This document shows positions 1 through 8,536 of a DNA stretch of 64,000 bases, in pieces. Position 1 is the first letter of the stretch, and each line of letters begins with the position of its first letter. The DNA comes from Bdellovibrio bacteriovorus str. Tiberius (GTDB lineage: Bacteria > Bdellovibrionota > Bdellovibrionia > Bdellovibrionales > Bdellovibrionaceae). A program made the translations under genes and the position numbers. The notes under the pieces were generated by a model. That model saw only the letters and a list, made by a program, of their open reading frames with translations, had not been told where the DNA came from and made no database searches. The stretch is from positions 3,410,001 through 3,474,000 of the forward strand of contig NC_019567.1 of the NCBI RefSeq assembly GCF_000317895.1. Direction: 5' to 3'.

Positions 1-351
1 GAGATCGACGCTGACAATGTTTTTGTTCTGGGATTCAGCCAGGGCACAATCATGGGACTTTCTTTGGCTTTGACGGAGCCTGAGCTGTTCAAGGGCCTTG
101 TCGCGATTTCCGGGCGCACACTGCAGGAAATCTCGGCCCAAGCCCAAAAGCGCACCTATCCCCGTTCACCGAAAGTGCTGCTGATGCATGGACGTCAGGA
201 CAGCAAACTTCCCTATACTCATGGCCTGAACACCGAGGCCGTATTGAAGGCCGCCTCATTTGACTTTCAGTTTGAAAACTATGAAGCAGACCATCACATC
301 ACGCCGCAGATGCTTCAGGACCTGCACCAATGGCTTTTAAAACGCATCTGA
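1..351 (+). CDS. alpha/beta hydrolase, carboxylesterase/phospholipase type (5' end missing)
   Basis: The gene enters from the left edge in frame 1, so its start is outside the window; 116 residues remain. The nucleophile elbow GFSQG is at about residues 13-17, the likely acid Asp lies in HGRQDSKLP, and the likely catalytic His lies in ADHHITPQ just before the C-terminus. Order and spacing fit the Abhydrolase_2 (carboxylesterase/lysophospholipase) family, whose members hydrolyse ester bonds in small acyl esters or lysophospholipids. The substrate cannot be told. No signal peptide can be judged because the N-terminus is missing. Confidence 0.8.
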   Translation, partial: EIDADNVFVLGFSQGTIMGLSLALTEPELFKGLVAISGRTLQEISAQAQKRTYPRSPKVLLMHGRQDSKLPYTHGLNTEAVLKAASFDFQFENYEADHHITPQMLQDLHQWLLKRI

Positions 352-444
352 GCCAGACTGCAATGTTTTGCTGCGCTCCCGGCGGCACATTTTTGCTGCA
401 CATTATGCTAAAGTTGATTATCTCAATGGCTAAGAGGTGAACTT

Positions 445-732
445 ATGATTCAAGCATTCCGTATTTTAGGTTGGCTCGAAGGGGCTTCCTTCCTGATTCT
501 TCTTTTGATCGCTATGCCTGTGAAATACATGGCAGGCAATCCTGCGATGGTGAAAGCCATGGGTCCTATCCACGGTTTCCTATTCATCGGTTACATCCTG
601 ATGGCAAACTTCATTGCCAGCGAACTGAACTGGTCCATGAAACAAAGATTACTTTCCTTCGCAGCGGCCGTGCTTCCCGCAGGCACTTTCTGGTTTGAAC
701 GTAAATATCTCGATAAGAAAGAGACTGTTTAG
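445..732 (+). CDS. DUF3817-type small integral membrane protein
   Basis: A 95-residue protein with an AGAGGT-type ribosome-binding site (AAGAGGTGAACTT) before the ATG. It has about three hydrophobic helices: residues 8-26, 43-62 and 68-84. The pattern of an N-terminal RxLGWLEG, a central MGPIHGFLF and a basic C-terminus matches the DUF3817 family, named YdzA-like in Firmicutes. No biochemical role is established for this family. It stands alone and is closed by the terminator just downstream. Confidence 0.75.
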   Translation: MIQAFRILGWLEGASFLILLLIAMPVKYMAGNPAMVKAMGPIHGFLFIGYILMANFIASELNWSMKQRLLSFAAAVLPAGTFWFERKYLDKKETV

Positions 733-739
733 GAAAAAC

Positions 740-767
740 AAAAAAGGCCCGGAAACGGGCCTTTTTT
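740..767. terminator. bidirectional Rho-independent terminator
   Basis: A-run, GGCCCG stem, GAAA tetraloop, CGGGCC stem, T-run. It sits between the convergent DUF3817 gene and the Calx-beta-like gene and can serve both strands. Confidence 0.9.
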
Positions 768-768
768 A

Positions 769-2454
769 TTAATAGGGACTATAGAATACTTCAGTTTCGC
801 AACTGCCATAGGAAGGATCATCTGACCATTGTGTAAATGTATAGAACCCCTCCCCCATCCAGCCGTCGTAAACAGATATGTATACAGCCTGTGGAATATA
901 CCAATTTGTTTCATCAAAATCCAATGAGGCACCCCAACCGGGGGCTCCATTATTCAAAATAAAATCCCAGCCAGAACTATCAATCTGAACAGTTACGGGG
1001 CCAGATGGTTCGTGCGGCAGGGAAACCTCGTAATAACCTCCATCATATGGCCCCCATATTGGTGGAAGACTTGATAGGCAAACTATCTTCGGCATAGACT
1101 CACTGATCTTTAAGGCGACGCTGGGCAGTGTCTGCCCAGACAGACCCCCACCAGATGCTGTATGCGTAATAGTCGTATTTCTCTCACCATCTACCACTAA
1201 ATTATCCGGAACCTTCACATGCACCACTTGGTTCGCATTCCAATTTTGTTGATCAAAATTCAGCGTCAGGGATTGAGTGCCAGACAACCCATCAAGAGAA
1301 AGTTGAACATCAGACAGAGCTGCCAAGGCTGAAATTGTAACTGTCCCAGTAGGCTCGCTACTCAAACGAACGGAATATGACGTAGAGACAGTATCACCCT
1401 CAGTTACTTCAAGACTTTGCCCGACAATGACAACAGGTGGTGGAGCTACGATCGAAATTGCTATTGTCTTTGTAGAAATATGTTGTCTCAAGTTAACGAC
1501 AACGTCATGAAGAAGGTCTAGTATAAGATTGAGGTCATCGATGTCTGCTTGATATAAAGCGCGATGTGCACTACTTAGTGCTGACTCCTTAGCAATTTCC
1601 TTTTCAATTTTTCTGGTTCCACCATTTTTAATAGCAACTCGCAATGAGGACACTGCAGCTTTATCTGTCCCATACAGCGACGCTGTGAAACTCTTTGTTC
1701 CTATATCAGATATCGATGTTTGCCGCTCATACTTGTACTTAACTTCAGAAGTCTTCACTGCAAAGACACTCTGCGCGTTAAAATTAGCCACAATATCAAA
1801 CTCTTGTTCTTCTGAAATACCTGTTCCCAGTGGATCAATATCTATATCTACCTTCAATAAATCCCCTGCATCAAACGTATCTGCGACCCTTTCAGTGGAT
1901 AATATGAGCGCTTCTGTCATGACCTTGCGAGACTTCAAACTCGCCGCAACATTAATACTTTTCGTGAGAGTACCAACAGAGCTGCGACTTAAAGCTAAGT
2001 CACTTTTCAAATCCGCTTTCTTCTGCCCCAGATTCTGAATTGCTAGGGTTAAACTCGCAGCCTTATCTGGATCGGTCTCAATAGACTTAAGTTCCTTTAA
2101 TTTAACAATTTCTTTATCAACAATAACTATCTGAGATCTCACAGATTCCGCAAAAACTTTATTCTGGGAATATACATGAACCGTCCACAACACGGTTCCA
2201 ACTTGCAGTGACTTTAAAACCCCCGCAAACTCTCTATCACTAAGCTGTATAACCCTCTGAGATTGCGAACCGACCACGCTTTCAACATGATATTCCAAAC
2301 TCTCATGCAACGGAGCTAATGAGATTAGCAATGCCGCATTTTGGCCATCTATATACTGCTGACGATCTGTTCTGATAATACCGATGCTTTGGGCAGAAGC
2401 CGAAATGCCCCAAAACAACATCAAAAATAAGAAAAATCTATTCTTAGAATTCAT
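769..2454 (-). CDS. secreted modular protein, shared N-terminal module plus Calx-beta-like repeats
   Basis: A 561-residue protein with a Sec signal peptide (cleavage near SASAQ, residue 21). Residues 22-100 form a beta-rich domain ending in YSQNK, followed by a heptad-like coiled coil at about 100-165 containing ETDPDKAA. A second beta-type domain lies at about 195-285 and a short helical segment (YQADIDDLNLILDLL) at about 300-320. The C-terminus carries two related repeats: residues 345-450 look like a Calx-beta/cadherin-like unit (SLEVTEGD, NFDQQNW, VKVPDN), and 457-561 is a diverged copy (SLPHEPSG, DFDETNW). The N-terminal architecture is shared with the next two genes upstream. The function is not known; such beta-sandwich repeats are typical of extracellular adhesion or Ca-binding modules. 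It is the last gene of a three-paralog run. Confidence 0.75.
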   Translation of the reverse strand: MNSKNRFFLFLMLFWGISASAQSIGIIRTDRQQYIDGQNAALLISLAPLHESLEYHVESVVGSQSQRVIQLSDREFAGVLKSLQVGTVLWTVHVYSQNKVFAESVRSQIVIVDKEIVKLKELKSIETDPDKAASLTLAIQNLGQKKADLKSDLALSRSSVGTLTKSINVAASLKSRKVMTEALILSTERVADTFDAGDLLKVDIDIDPLGTGISEEQEFDIVANFNAQSVFAVKTSEVKYKYERQTSISDIGTKSFTASLYGTDKAAVSSLRVAIKNGGTRKIEKEIAKESALSSAHRALYQADIDDLNLILDLLHDVVVNLRQHISTKTIAISIVAPPPVVIVGQSLEVTEGDTVSTSYSVRLSSEPTGTVTISALAALSDVQLSLDGLSGTQSLTLNFDQQNWNANQVVHVKVPDNLVVDGERNTTITHTASGGGLSGQTLPSVALKISESMPKIVCLSSLPPIWGPYDGGYYEVSLPHEPSGPVTVQIDSSGWDFILNNGAPGWGASLDFDETNWYIPQAVYISVYDGWMGEGFYTFTQWSDDPSYGSCETEVFYSPY

Positions 2455-2477
2455 TTTTCACCGCTTTACAGTAAGAT

Positions 2478-4553
2478 TTATTTAAAGGTGCCAGGAGTTA
2501 CGACAACAACTGGTGTAGAGGCAGTTCCGCCTATAGTGGAACCATCGCCCAAGCTTCCTTCAACATTAGTACCCCAGCATTTCGAAACTCCGTTTTGCAC
2601 AGCGCACGCATAACCAGGAGCCACCGAAAGACTTGTAACACCAGAGGTGAGACCCACAACTTGCACTGGCACAACTACAAAGCCAGTAGTTTGACCATTG
2701 CCCAAGGTTCCGCCCTGTGCGCTACCCCAACACTTAGCACTTCCGAGATTTGTAATCGCACACAACGATCCTCCACCAAGTGCCACTGACACTACCGGAT
2801 CTATATCTATAGTTACTGGAGTCGGCGAGTTCCCACTGGTAATCGTACTTCCCAACTGCCCAGACTCGGCGCTGCCCCAACATTTTAGTTGATCAAACAT
2901 CAGAGCACAGGCGGACTGATTACCAGCCTCTACATCGCTCGCGTCACTAATACCGGCGACCTTCCGAGGGGCATAGGAAGTCTCGTAACCTCCGTTTCCA
3001 AGTTCTCCTTTTGTATTTCGGCCCCAGCAATAAACACTTCCATTTTTTACGACTGCACATGTAAAAAAGTCACCTGCAGCAACATCAATCACATCCGAGA
3101 GCGGCAGCTCTGCAGGCACAACTATATATTGCTCAGTGGAACCAACTCCCAGCTGACCAAATTGATTATTTCCCCAGCAATATACCGTTCCTTTAGAAAT
3201 AGCGCAGGTATGGGCAGCACCGACTGACAACTTCTCAAATCTACCGGCCACACTGACCTGAACCGGAATATTTCTTCCGTACTGATCTCCCGTACCAAGT
3301 TGTCCCCAAGAGTTTGCCCCCCAACACCACAATTCGCCTCGGAGAATAGCGCAATTATGACTTGAACCTGTTTTAATATCCGTTACCCCATTCAATAGAG
3401 CAGGAGTTGTAGGAGTATTGGTAGATAGAGAAGCCGAAGCGTTCCCAAGCTCTCCATTAGCATTTGCACCCCAGCAATAAACCGCGGATCGATATATACC
3501 GCAGGCAGTATCGTAGCCAGCAGCAACTGTCATAAACTCATCAGGTCGATCAACTACATTGACGAGAGTGATTTCAGTTCCTCCAAGAACAGGCATGTTG
3601 TCAGAAATATTCTGAAACGCTGACCTAATAAGGTTTACGTCATTAAGTTCTCTTTGATAGTAGTCTACAATTGCGGGATCTAAGGCCGAATCCCGAAATC
3701 TAATTAGCTCTGCTATTCTTTGACTGCTAACCAAGTAGGCATTGAGAATAGACTCAGCATGGTGATAGTTAGCATAATAGAAACTGACCGACAAAACCTG
3801 AGGTCCTAATGCCAGCGCTGCACTATTTACCGTAGTCTTAAAGCTACTATCCGTAACCTTGTCGAAGTAAATTCGCTCTCCGCCCAGCCAAGCCTCTACG
3901 CGATTCTTAGTTCGTTCGGAAGTATCCGGAAACACATCAACAAAAATATCGACTTTATCTCCAAATGTAACGTCTCCGGTCGGAGTATCAATGTGCACTT
4001 TGATTGGCTCACTGGCTCTCCGCATTTCTGGTGGGTCACCAATATTCACGTCCAATGTTTTAGTCTCGACCAAGACACGATGACTTTCAATCCTAGCAAG
4101 AAGCTCTGATTTTTGCGTTTCGTACTCGGAAACTGCGACCACAATTGCAGCCTTCTTGTCGGACTCTGTCTCCTGCTCGTATCGTTCATTAAGAGCGAAA
4201 ATCTCTTTCTCAATTCTAATAACGGCAGCTTGTACATCTCGCGCCAGAACCCTATTCTGCAAATAGGCTTTTACTTCCCACACGAAGGATCCAGTCAATG
4301 CGGGACTAGCTATAACCCCCGCATATTCAGTTTCCCCGAATCGAGTAACCTTCAGATTCTCGCCATCAAACTTACTGGTTATGTATATCTCGACCTCAGG
4401 ATCCGTCGGAGTCGTTCGCACAGACGCAATAAGTGCCAGTCTTCCGCCAACAATTGGATTGCCATAGCTATTTAACTCTAGAAACTTCGGCGCATTCGCC
4501 TGCGCATCAAGACAGAAGATAACGAAACAAAAAATAAGAATAAGATTCTTCAT
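2478..4553 (-). CDS. secreted protein with shared N-terminal module and seven-bladed RCC1-type propeller
   Basis: A 691-residue protein with a signal peptide (cleavage near AQANA, residue 20). Residues 21-100 are the shared beta module ending YLQNR, 100-165 the shared coiled coil (ETESDKKAA), about 183-275 a second beta domain, and 295-320 the helix YYQRELNDVNLIRSAF. From about 340 to the end there are seven RCC1 repeats, each recognised by a CWG...G-x-LG signature, which is enough for a complete seven-bladed propeller. Every blade also has a paired Cys (C-A-x7-9-C-W-G), suggesting one disulfide per blade in an exported protein. RCC1 propellers are generic protein-binding platforms; the partner is unknown. 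Its start overlaps the stop of the upstream gene by 4 bp, so the two are probably co-translated. Confidence 0.8.
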   Translation of the reverse strand: MKNLILIFCFVIFCLDAQANAPKFLELNSYGNPIVGGRLALIASVRTTPTDPEVEIYITSKFDGENLKVTRFGETEYAGVIASPALTGSFVWEVKAYLQNRVLARDVQAAVIRIEKEIFALNERYEQETESDKKAAIVVAVSEYETQKSELLARIESHRVLVETKTLDVNIGDPPEMRRASEPIKVHIDTPTGDVTFGDKVDIFVDVFPDTSERTKNRVEAWLGGERIYFDKVTDSSFKTTVNSAALALGPQVLSVSFYYANYHHAESILNAYLVSSQRIAELIRFRDSALDPAIVDYYQRELNDVNLIRSAFQNISDNMPVLGGTEITLVNVVDRPDEFMTVAAGYDTACGIYRSAVYCWGANANGELGNASASLSTNTPTTPALLNGVTDIKTGSSHNCAILRGELWCWGANSWGQLGTGDQYGRNIPVQVSVAGRFEKLSVGAAHTCAISKGTVYCWGNNQFGQLGVGSTEQYIVVPAELPLSDVIDVAAGDFFTCAVVKNGSVYCWGRNTKGELGNGGYETSYAPRKVAGISDASDVEAGNQSACALMFDQLKCWGSAESGQLGSTITSGNSPTPVTIDIDPVVSVALGGGSLCAITNLGSAKCWGSAQGGTLGNGQTTGFVVVPVQVVGLTSGVTSLSVAPGYACAVQNGVSKCWGTNVEGSLGDGSTIGGTASTPVVVVTPGTFK

Positions 4554-6796
4554 GGCGTATCCCCCACGATCTCAATATTACAAAGATACTCAAATGGCAT
4601 TAGGTAACCCCGAACCTTAACAAGAACACGCGCCTGGTACGTTCCGACAGCCAAACCATCAAACGTAGATTTAATGTCAGCCCCTTCAGATCGCACATAG
4701 TCAACATTTCCCACTAAGACTGAGCCTGGCCAACCAACCAAATCCAGGAAGAAATGCCCTGATACGTCATTCATAACATCGACGTCTTCAACCTCGGTAA
4801 ATCCATTCAGATATCCAAGGAAGTCAAAAGGGACCCTCAGGATCTGAGATGGCAACAAAGCACTTTCTTCGTGCTGACCAAAGCCAATCGGAACACTGGT
4901 AGCCATCGGGGCGGGCAACTTATTCGTTCTAAGCAGAAGAGTACGAGGAGCTCCGCTGCTCTCTATTTGCCATTCCAATAACGCTTCAGCCCAATCACCC
5001 GAGACAAATCCTGCGGGATCCACGAAGATATCAAGAAGGTATTCACCGTTGGCTGGCACAACAAGACCGCCAACCGGAAAGTCTACACCAAACACCGTGG
5101 TACTGCCAAAATGAGTTAAAACAGGAGCATTCGTGATCGTAATTGGAGATGAGGTTGTGTTTTTGACAACAATGGAAGTAGCCGAAATTTCGTCAAATGC
5201 GCCAAATATTGGAACATAGGACTTAGCAGATAGAACTTCTAAATCTCTCTCACCCGACCACTGCTCCACAGGAAATTTTGTTAACAGCGAAACGCCCAGA
5301 GCCGTCGTCGGAGCCACTTCAATCTGAAGAATCTTCTTGTGATTGGAAGGTGTTTGCACGACAAACGGAATCTTGAATCCCAAGGTATAGGCACTGTGAT
5401 TCTCAACCGAGAAATCAAATGTCTGACAGGACTTTTTAGCTATGCGTCCCTTTTTTCCACCAGATATAAATACAATCTGGTCGGCACCAAAAATCTGGTA
5501 GCTCATCTCTTGAGGTAAGTTATTACATGCTTTAAAAGTACCGATATAAACACCATTACGATCAACCGCCCCGTTTATCACCGAAGGGAGTAGTGTCAGC
5601 GGGTCTTTTGGCCCCACAGTCACAACAGTTAAAGATGGCGTACTCTGATTCACACCATTTGAAACCACCAAAGAAACAACGTAAGTTCCTGGAGCTGCGG
5701 AACTAAACACTGGTTTTTGAATAGTGCTGTCATTGAATACACCGTCTAAAGTGCCAGCGTCATCCGGCTTTGTAACAATACTCCATAAGTAAGTTACAGG
5801 CGTACCATCTGGGCTATAAGAAGAACTGCCATCCAGCTGGATTGGAGTTTCGGCTGGTGTAGATACAGGAATCCCCGCAAAAGCCACCGGAAAAGCTGAG
5901 CCGCCACCACTCAAGTTATCAATTGCGAAATATGCGTTTTGAAGATTCGCAACAACCGTACTACCACCTTGAATGGATTCGATAGTGATATTCTTTAATC
6001 CCTCTGTCAGGGAAGGAGTCGTAAAGGTGATGGAGGAAGCTGTCACAGAAAGTGATTGCAGTGGAATTTCATTTCCACCAATTACAAGTTTGGTCGTATT
6101 CAGGAGATTCTGACCATGTACCACCACGACTTTGTTACCAGCTGAGTCGCCATAGGCGGGCTCGCAAGAGGTCAAGACTGGCGAATTCACTGGTGGCATC
6201 GCGGGTCCAATTTGATGAGTGCTGACTTTTGTAGAGACTGGTCTTTTCAGAGAGTCCAAAGAGTTTTCTAAGTCTGTCTTAAATACCTGCTTATCTGCTC
6301 GTTGGGATTCCAGGTAGGCCTTTCTCGCTGGATCCGTTTCCCGAACAATCTGTCTGCTCAAAGCATCAATCTCTTGGCGAACCTCAAGGAGTTGCAAACG
6401 GATTGCTTCAGACTGGTGCCTATTCTGCAAGAAAAACTGTGCTTCAAAGTTCAATGACCCAGCAGTCAAAAAAGAACGCTTGTCAGTTGTCCACAAACGT
6501 CCACCCTGATGATACATCTGCACAGGCGCACCGTTTATCTGTGCCACCACAATCGGATCAACTTCAGCCTCTCCTTCAAAGTCTGTAGATAGTTCAACAA
6601 CAAAGTAAACGTTGTCGCCAACAGCAGCTGTCGCAGGCATCATATAGACATCGGTTATGGTATATTGGCGATCCAAATGAATTAATTTTTGTACTACCTT
6701 GGTATAATTACGACTCGGAGAAGCCACAGCAACGCTTCCACCAAGCAAAGACCATAGGGAAATCAAAGACCCCAAAAGGGCCACGCGCCATCTCAT
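4550..6796 (-). CDS. secreted protein with shared N-terminal module, IPT/TIG and PKD domains
   Basis: The ATG at 6796 is chosen because GGAGG lies 7 bp upstream and a signal peptide (LLGSLISLWSLLGG, cleavage near AVASP) follows at once; the open frame continues 20 codons further upstream without a good start. The product is 748 residues. The shared beta module is at about 30-125, ending FFLQNR, and the coiled coil with ETDPARKA at 130-185. An IPT/TIG fold follows at about 208-298 (VVVHGQNL), a PKD domain at about 298-395 (LDGSSSYSPDG, YLWSI), and then about 350 residues of beta-rich sequence that I do not recognise. It is first of the three-paralog run and its stop overlaps the next start by 4 bp. 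It is likely an exported or surface protein; no function can be assigned. Confidence 0.75.
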   Translation of the reverse strand: MRWRVALLGSLISLWSLLGGSVAVASPSRNYTKVVQKLIHLDRQYTITDVYMMPATAAVGDNVYFVVELSTDFEGEAEVDPIVVAQINGAPVQMYHQGGRLWTTDKRSFLTAGSLNFEAQFFLQNRHQSEAIRLQLLEVRQEIDALSRQIVRETDPARKAYLESQRADKQVFKTDLENSLDSLKRPVSTKVSTHQIGPAMPPVNSPVLTSCEPAYGDSAGNKVVVVHGQNLLNTTKLVIGGNEIPLQSLSVTASSITFTTPSLTEGLKNITIESIQGGSTVVANLQNAYFAIDNLSGGGSAFPVAFAGIPVSTPAETPIQLDGSSSYSPDGTPVTYLWSIVTKPDDAGTLDGVFNDSTIQKPVFSSAAPGTYVVSLVVSNGVNQSTPSLTVVTVGPKDPLTLLPSVINGAVDRNGVYIGTFKACNNLPQEMSYQIFGADQIVFISGGKKGRIAKKSCQTFDFSVENHSAYTLGFKIPFVVQTPSNHKKILQIEVAPTTALGVSLLTKFPVEQWSGERDLEVLSAKSYVPIFGAFDEISATSIVVKNTTSSPITITNAPVLTHFGSTTVFGVDFPVGGLVVPANGEYLLDIFVDPAGFVSGDWAEALLEWQIESSGAPRTLLLRTNKLPAPMATSVPIGFGQHEESALLPSQILRVPFDFLGYLNGFTEVEDVDVMNDVSGHFFLDLVGWPGSVLVGNVDYVRSEGADIKSTFDGLAVGTYQARVLVKVRGYLMPFEYLCNIEIVGDTP

Positions 6797-7087
6797 TAAA
6801 TACCTCCATGTAAATAAGATATGCTTTATAACACTGCATCGAGTGCGATAGTTCAAAACAAGATTTTTTGTTTATATATGGCAGCAATAGCTCGACCAAA
6901 GACAACTTGGGGCATTTGCTTTTCTAGACGATTCTTCTTCAGAACTCTATAGAAGAAAATCCCTGCAATAGACTGATGGAAAAGAGCAAGATTCCCTGTC
7001 TTCCATTACCATATCTACAAATACCGGAGGTCAGTTACACACGGCTTGGGGCATCTAACCATTTTACTTCTCTCAAATCGACATCAA

Positions 7088-7474
7088 TCACATAGGTTTT
7101 GTGACAATCGTAGCACTTGATCTAGCAGTTGTTTCAATCCATTCGTGGCCCAAACTTAGAATTCGAAACCCTGTATTATCTGCGATATAGATATAAGAGT
7201 TACCCCATCTATCTCGAAATTCTTCATTTGCAAATTCAGTGCTGATGGAACATTTTCTATTCCCGACTGCTTCTTCTAAAAGACCATAACTAAATATTTT
7301 CTCAGGATATTGACCGCACAATTTCTTATGAAAAAGCACCAAATCTCTAATTTTGTCCATCTCAACGATCGTCTTCATAAGTCTTGGCTTTTCTTTCAAA
7401 GAAAACTCCATTTTACCAATCAAAGTAAATCCAATAACAACCAGCAAAATCGCGACCGAAATATTTCTATTCAT
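7088..7474 (-). CDS. single-TM protein with GspG/pseudopilin-like C-terminal region
   Basis: The ATG at 7474 is preferred over an in-frame TTG at 7522 because an N-terminal membrane segment (VAILLVVIGFTLIG) follows directly; the ribosome-binding site is weak. The product is 128 residues. The C-terminal part has DRWGNSYIYIADNTGFRILS, which resembles the DPWGNPY...YSLG end of type II secretion major pseudopilins, but the classical prepilin cleavage motif (G-F-x3-E) is absent. It begins 25 bp after the stop of the 178-residue gene and is probably in its operon. GspG-like proteins of this kind are sometimes found next to Rhs loci, so a role in protection from or assembly of the Rhs product is possible but unproven. 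Confidence 0.55.
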   Translation of the reverse strand: MNRNISVAILLVVIGFTLIGKMEFSLKEKPRLMKTIVEMDKIRDLVLFHKKLCGQYPEKIFSYGLLEEAVGNRKCSISTEFANEEFRDRWGNSYIYIADNTGFRILSLGHEWIETTARSSATIVTKPM

Positions 7475-7499
7475 AAATGACTTCAAACAAACACTAAAC

Positions 7500-8036
7500 C
7501 TACTCCCAGGGAATATATTCAAGAACCTTCCTACCGGCCGGACTTTTTTTGCAAGGCTTTACAAAAGCTAGGTAGCGGTAGCCGGATTCTCGCAAAGATT
7601 TATATTCTCTCTCAGCAAGATATGCATTAAAGCTATTTAGTTTCAGAAATTCTATTCCAATGCTTTTAAGAGTAAACTTCCCCAAACTTATTAGATCTAT
7701 CAATCGAAAAATCGCTTCCTTCGGTATATCCGCAGGCTCATGCCCAACAACAAATCTCACCGCAGAAGACTCTCTTCCAAGTCTTCTCAAAACTCTGGAC
7801 CAAGTTTCAACACCAACTCCCACGCACCCCATGTCTGTAATCCAGATCTCCAACTGCAGCTGATTCAAGGAAGATGGAACGAACCTTAGGGAGTATGCCA
7901 CCGTGTAGTCCTCTTTGGATGAATCAAAGGGATACTTCACAACATCTAGCTTCACATCTTGAAACATCATTGCGTTGAATTTAGATTGAATTTCAAAACA
8001 TAACTCGTCAGGGTTGAGAACCACTTGAACAGACAT
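7500..8036 (-). CDS. unrecognised protein overlapping the 3' end of the rhs gene (candidate immunity protein)
   Basis: The ATG at 8036 has GGGGG 7 bp upstream; an in-frame GTG at 8048 is the alternative. The product is 178 residues, with no signal peptide and no obvious membrane helix. It is predicted cytoplasmic, with a mixed alpha/beta look (LQLEIWITDMGCVGVGVETW, VRFVVGHEPADIP). I do not recognise the family. The start codon lies 29 bp inside the rhs 3' end in another frame. That arrangement is common for immunity genes coupled to polymorphic toxins, and is the only reason to suggest such a role. Confidence 0.6.
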   Translation of the reverse strand: MSVQVVLNPDELCFEIQSKFNAMMFQDVKLDVVKYPFDSSKEDYTVAYSLRFVPSSLNQLQLEIWITDMGCVGVGVETWSRVLRRLGRESSAVRFVVGHEPADIPKEAIFRLIDLISLGKFTLKSIGIEFLKLNSFNAYLAEREYKSLRESGYRYLAFVKPCKKSPAGRKVLEYIPWE

Positions 8037-8502
8037 ATGAACCCCCACTTGAAACTAGGCCGCCAACTACTCCACTGATTATACCATCGCGAATCGGCTG
8101 GGCGCCCGAACTAAGGCTTACTCCAGGTATGTCAAAATGAATCCGCCCAATACGAAGACTCAAAACATCCCTCACCTTATTCTTATTGCTCCAGCCAAAT
8201 CTTACATAACTTTTATTAAGAAGACCTCCATTACCATAGCCATATTGCACCGCAGTTTTTCCACTTCTACCCAGCAACAATCCCGTCGGCATTAAGGTTG
8301 AAGTTGCTGCCCCAATTAAAGCAGACGAACCAACACTAACCCAGTCGATATTGTTCAGATCCCCGCCATTGGACAGTAGCTGTCCCCCGAGGTCTATCCC
8401 TCCAGACAACAAAAAACCACCCAATGCAGTTACGCACCATGGACAGTTACCCGAAGGATCTATTAAATTTCCAGGACTGTTGTTTACATAACCATATAAA
8501 TT
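8008..8502 (-). pseudogene. 3' fragment of the interrupted rhs gene (C-terminal region)
   Basis: The reading frame, translated through the minus strand from the edge of the insertion element, begins NLYGYVNNSPGNLIDPSG, the standard end of an Rhs core. It then runs about 145 residues to the stop at 8008. This variable tail is Gly-rich with three hydrophobic stretches and ends GGSYVCSSGSQP; a GLLN...VRFGW...RIGRIHFDI section resembles tails seen on other Rhs proteins. Removing the element plus one target copy (1286 bp) joins it in frame to the 5' fragment. No nuclease or deaminase motif was seen, so toxicity is only a possibility. Confidence 0.85.
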
Positions 8503-8506
8503 GAGG
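8503..8506. repeat. target-site duplication GAGG, low-coordinate copy
   Basis: Matches 9789-9792 exactly. Collapsing the two copies restores an uninterrupted Rhs frame (GGGD-L-NLYGYV). Confidence 0.85.
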
Positions 8507-8536
8507 TGGAGTGAACCCCGATTTTTTGGACACGGT

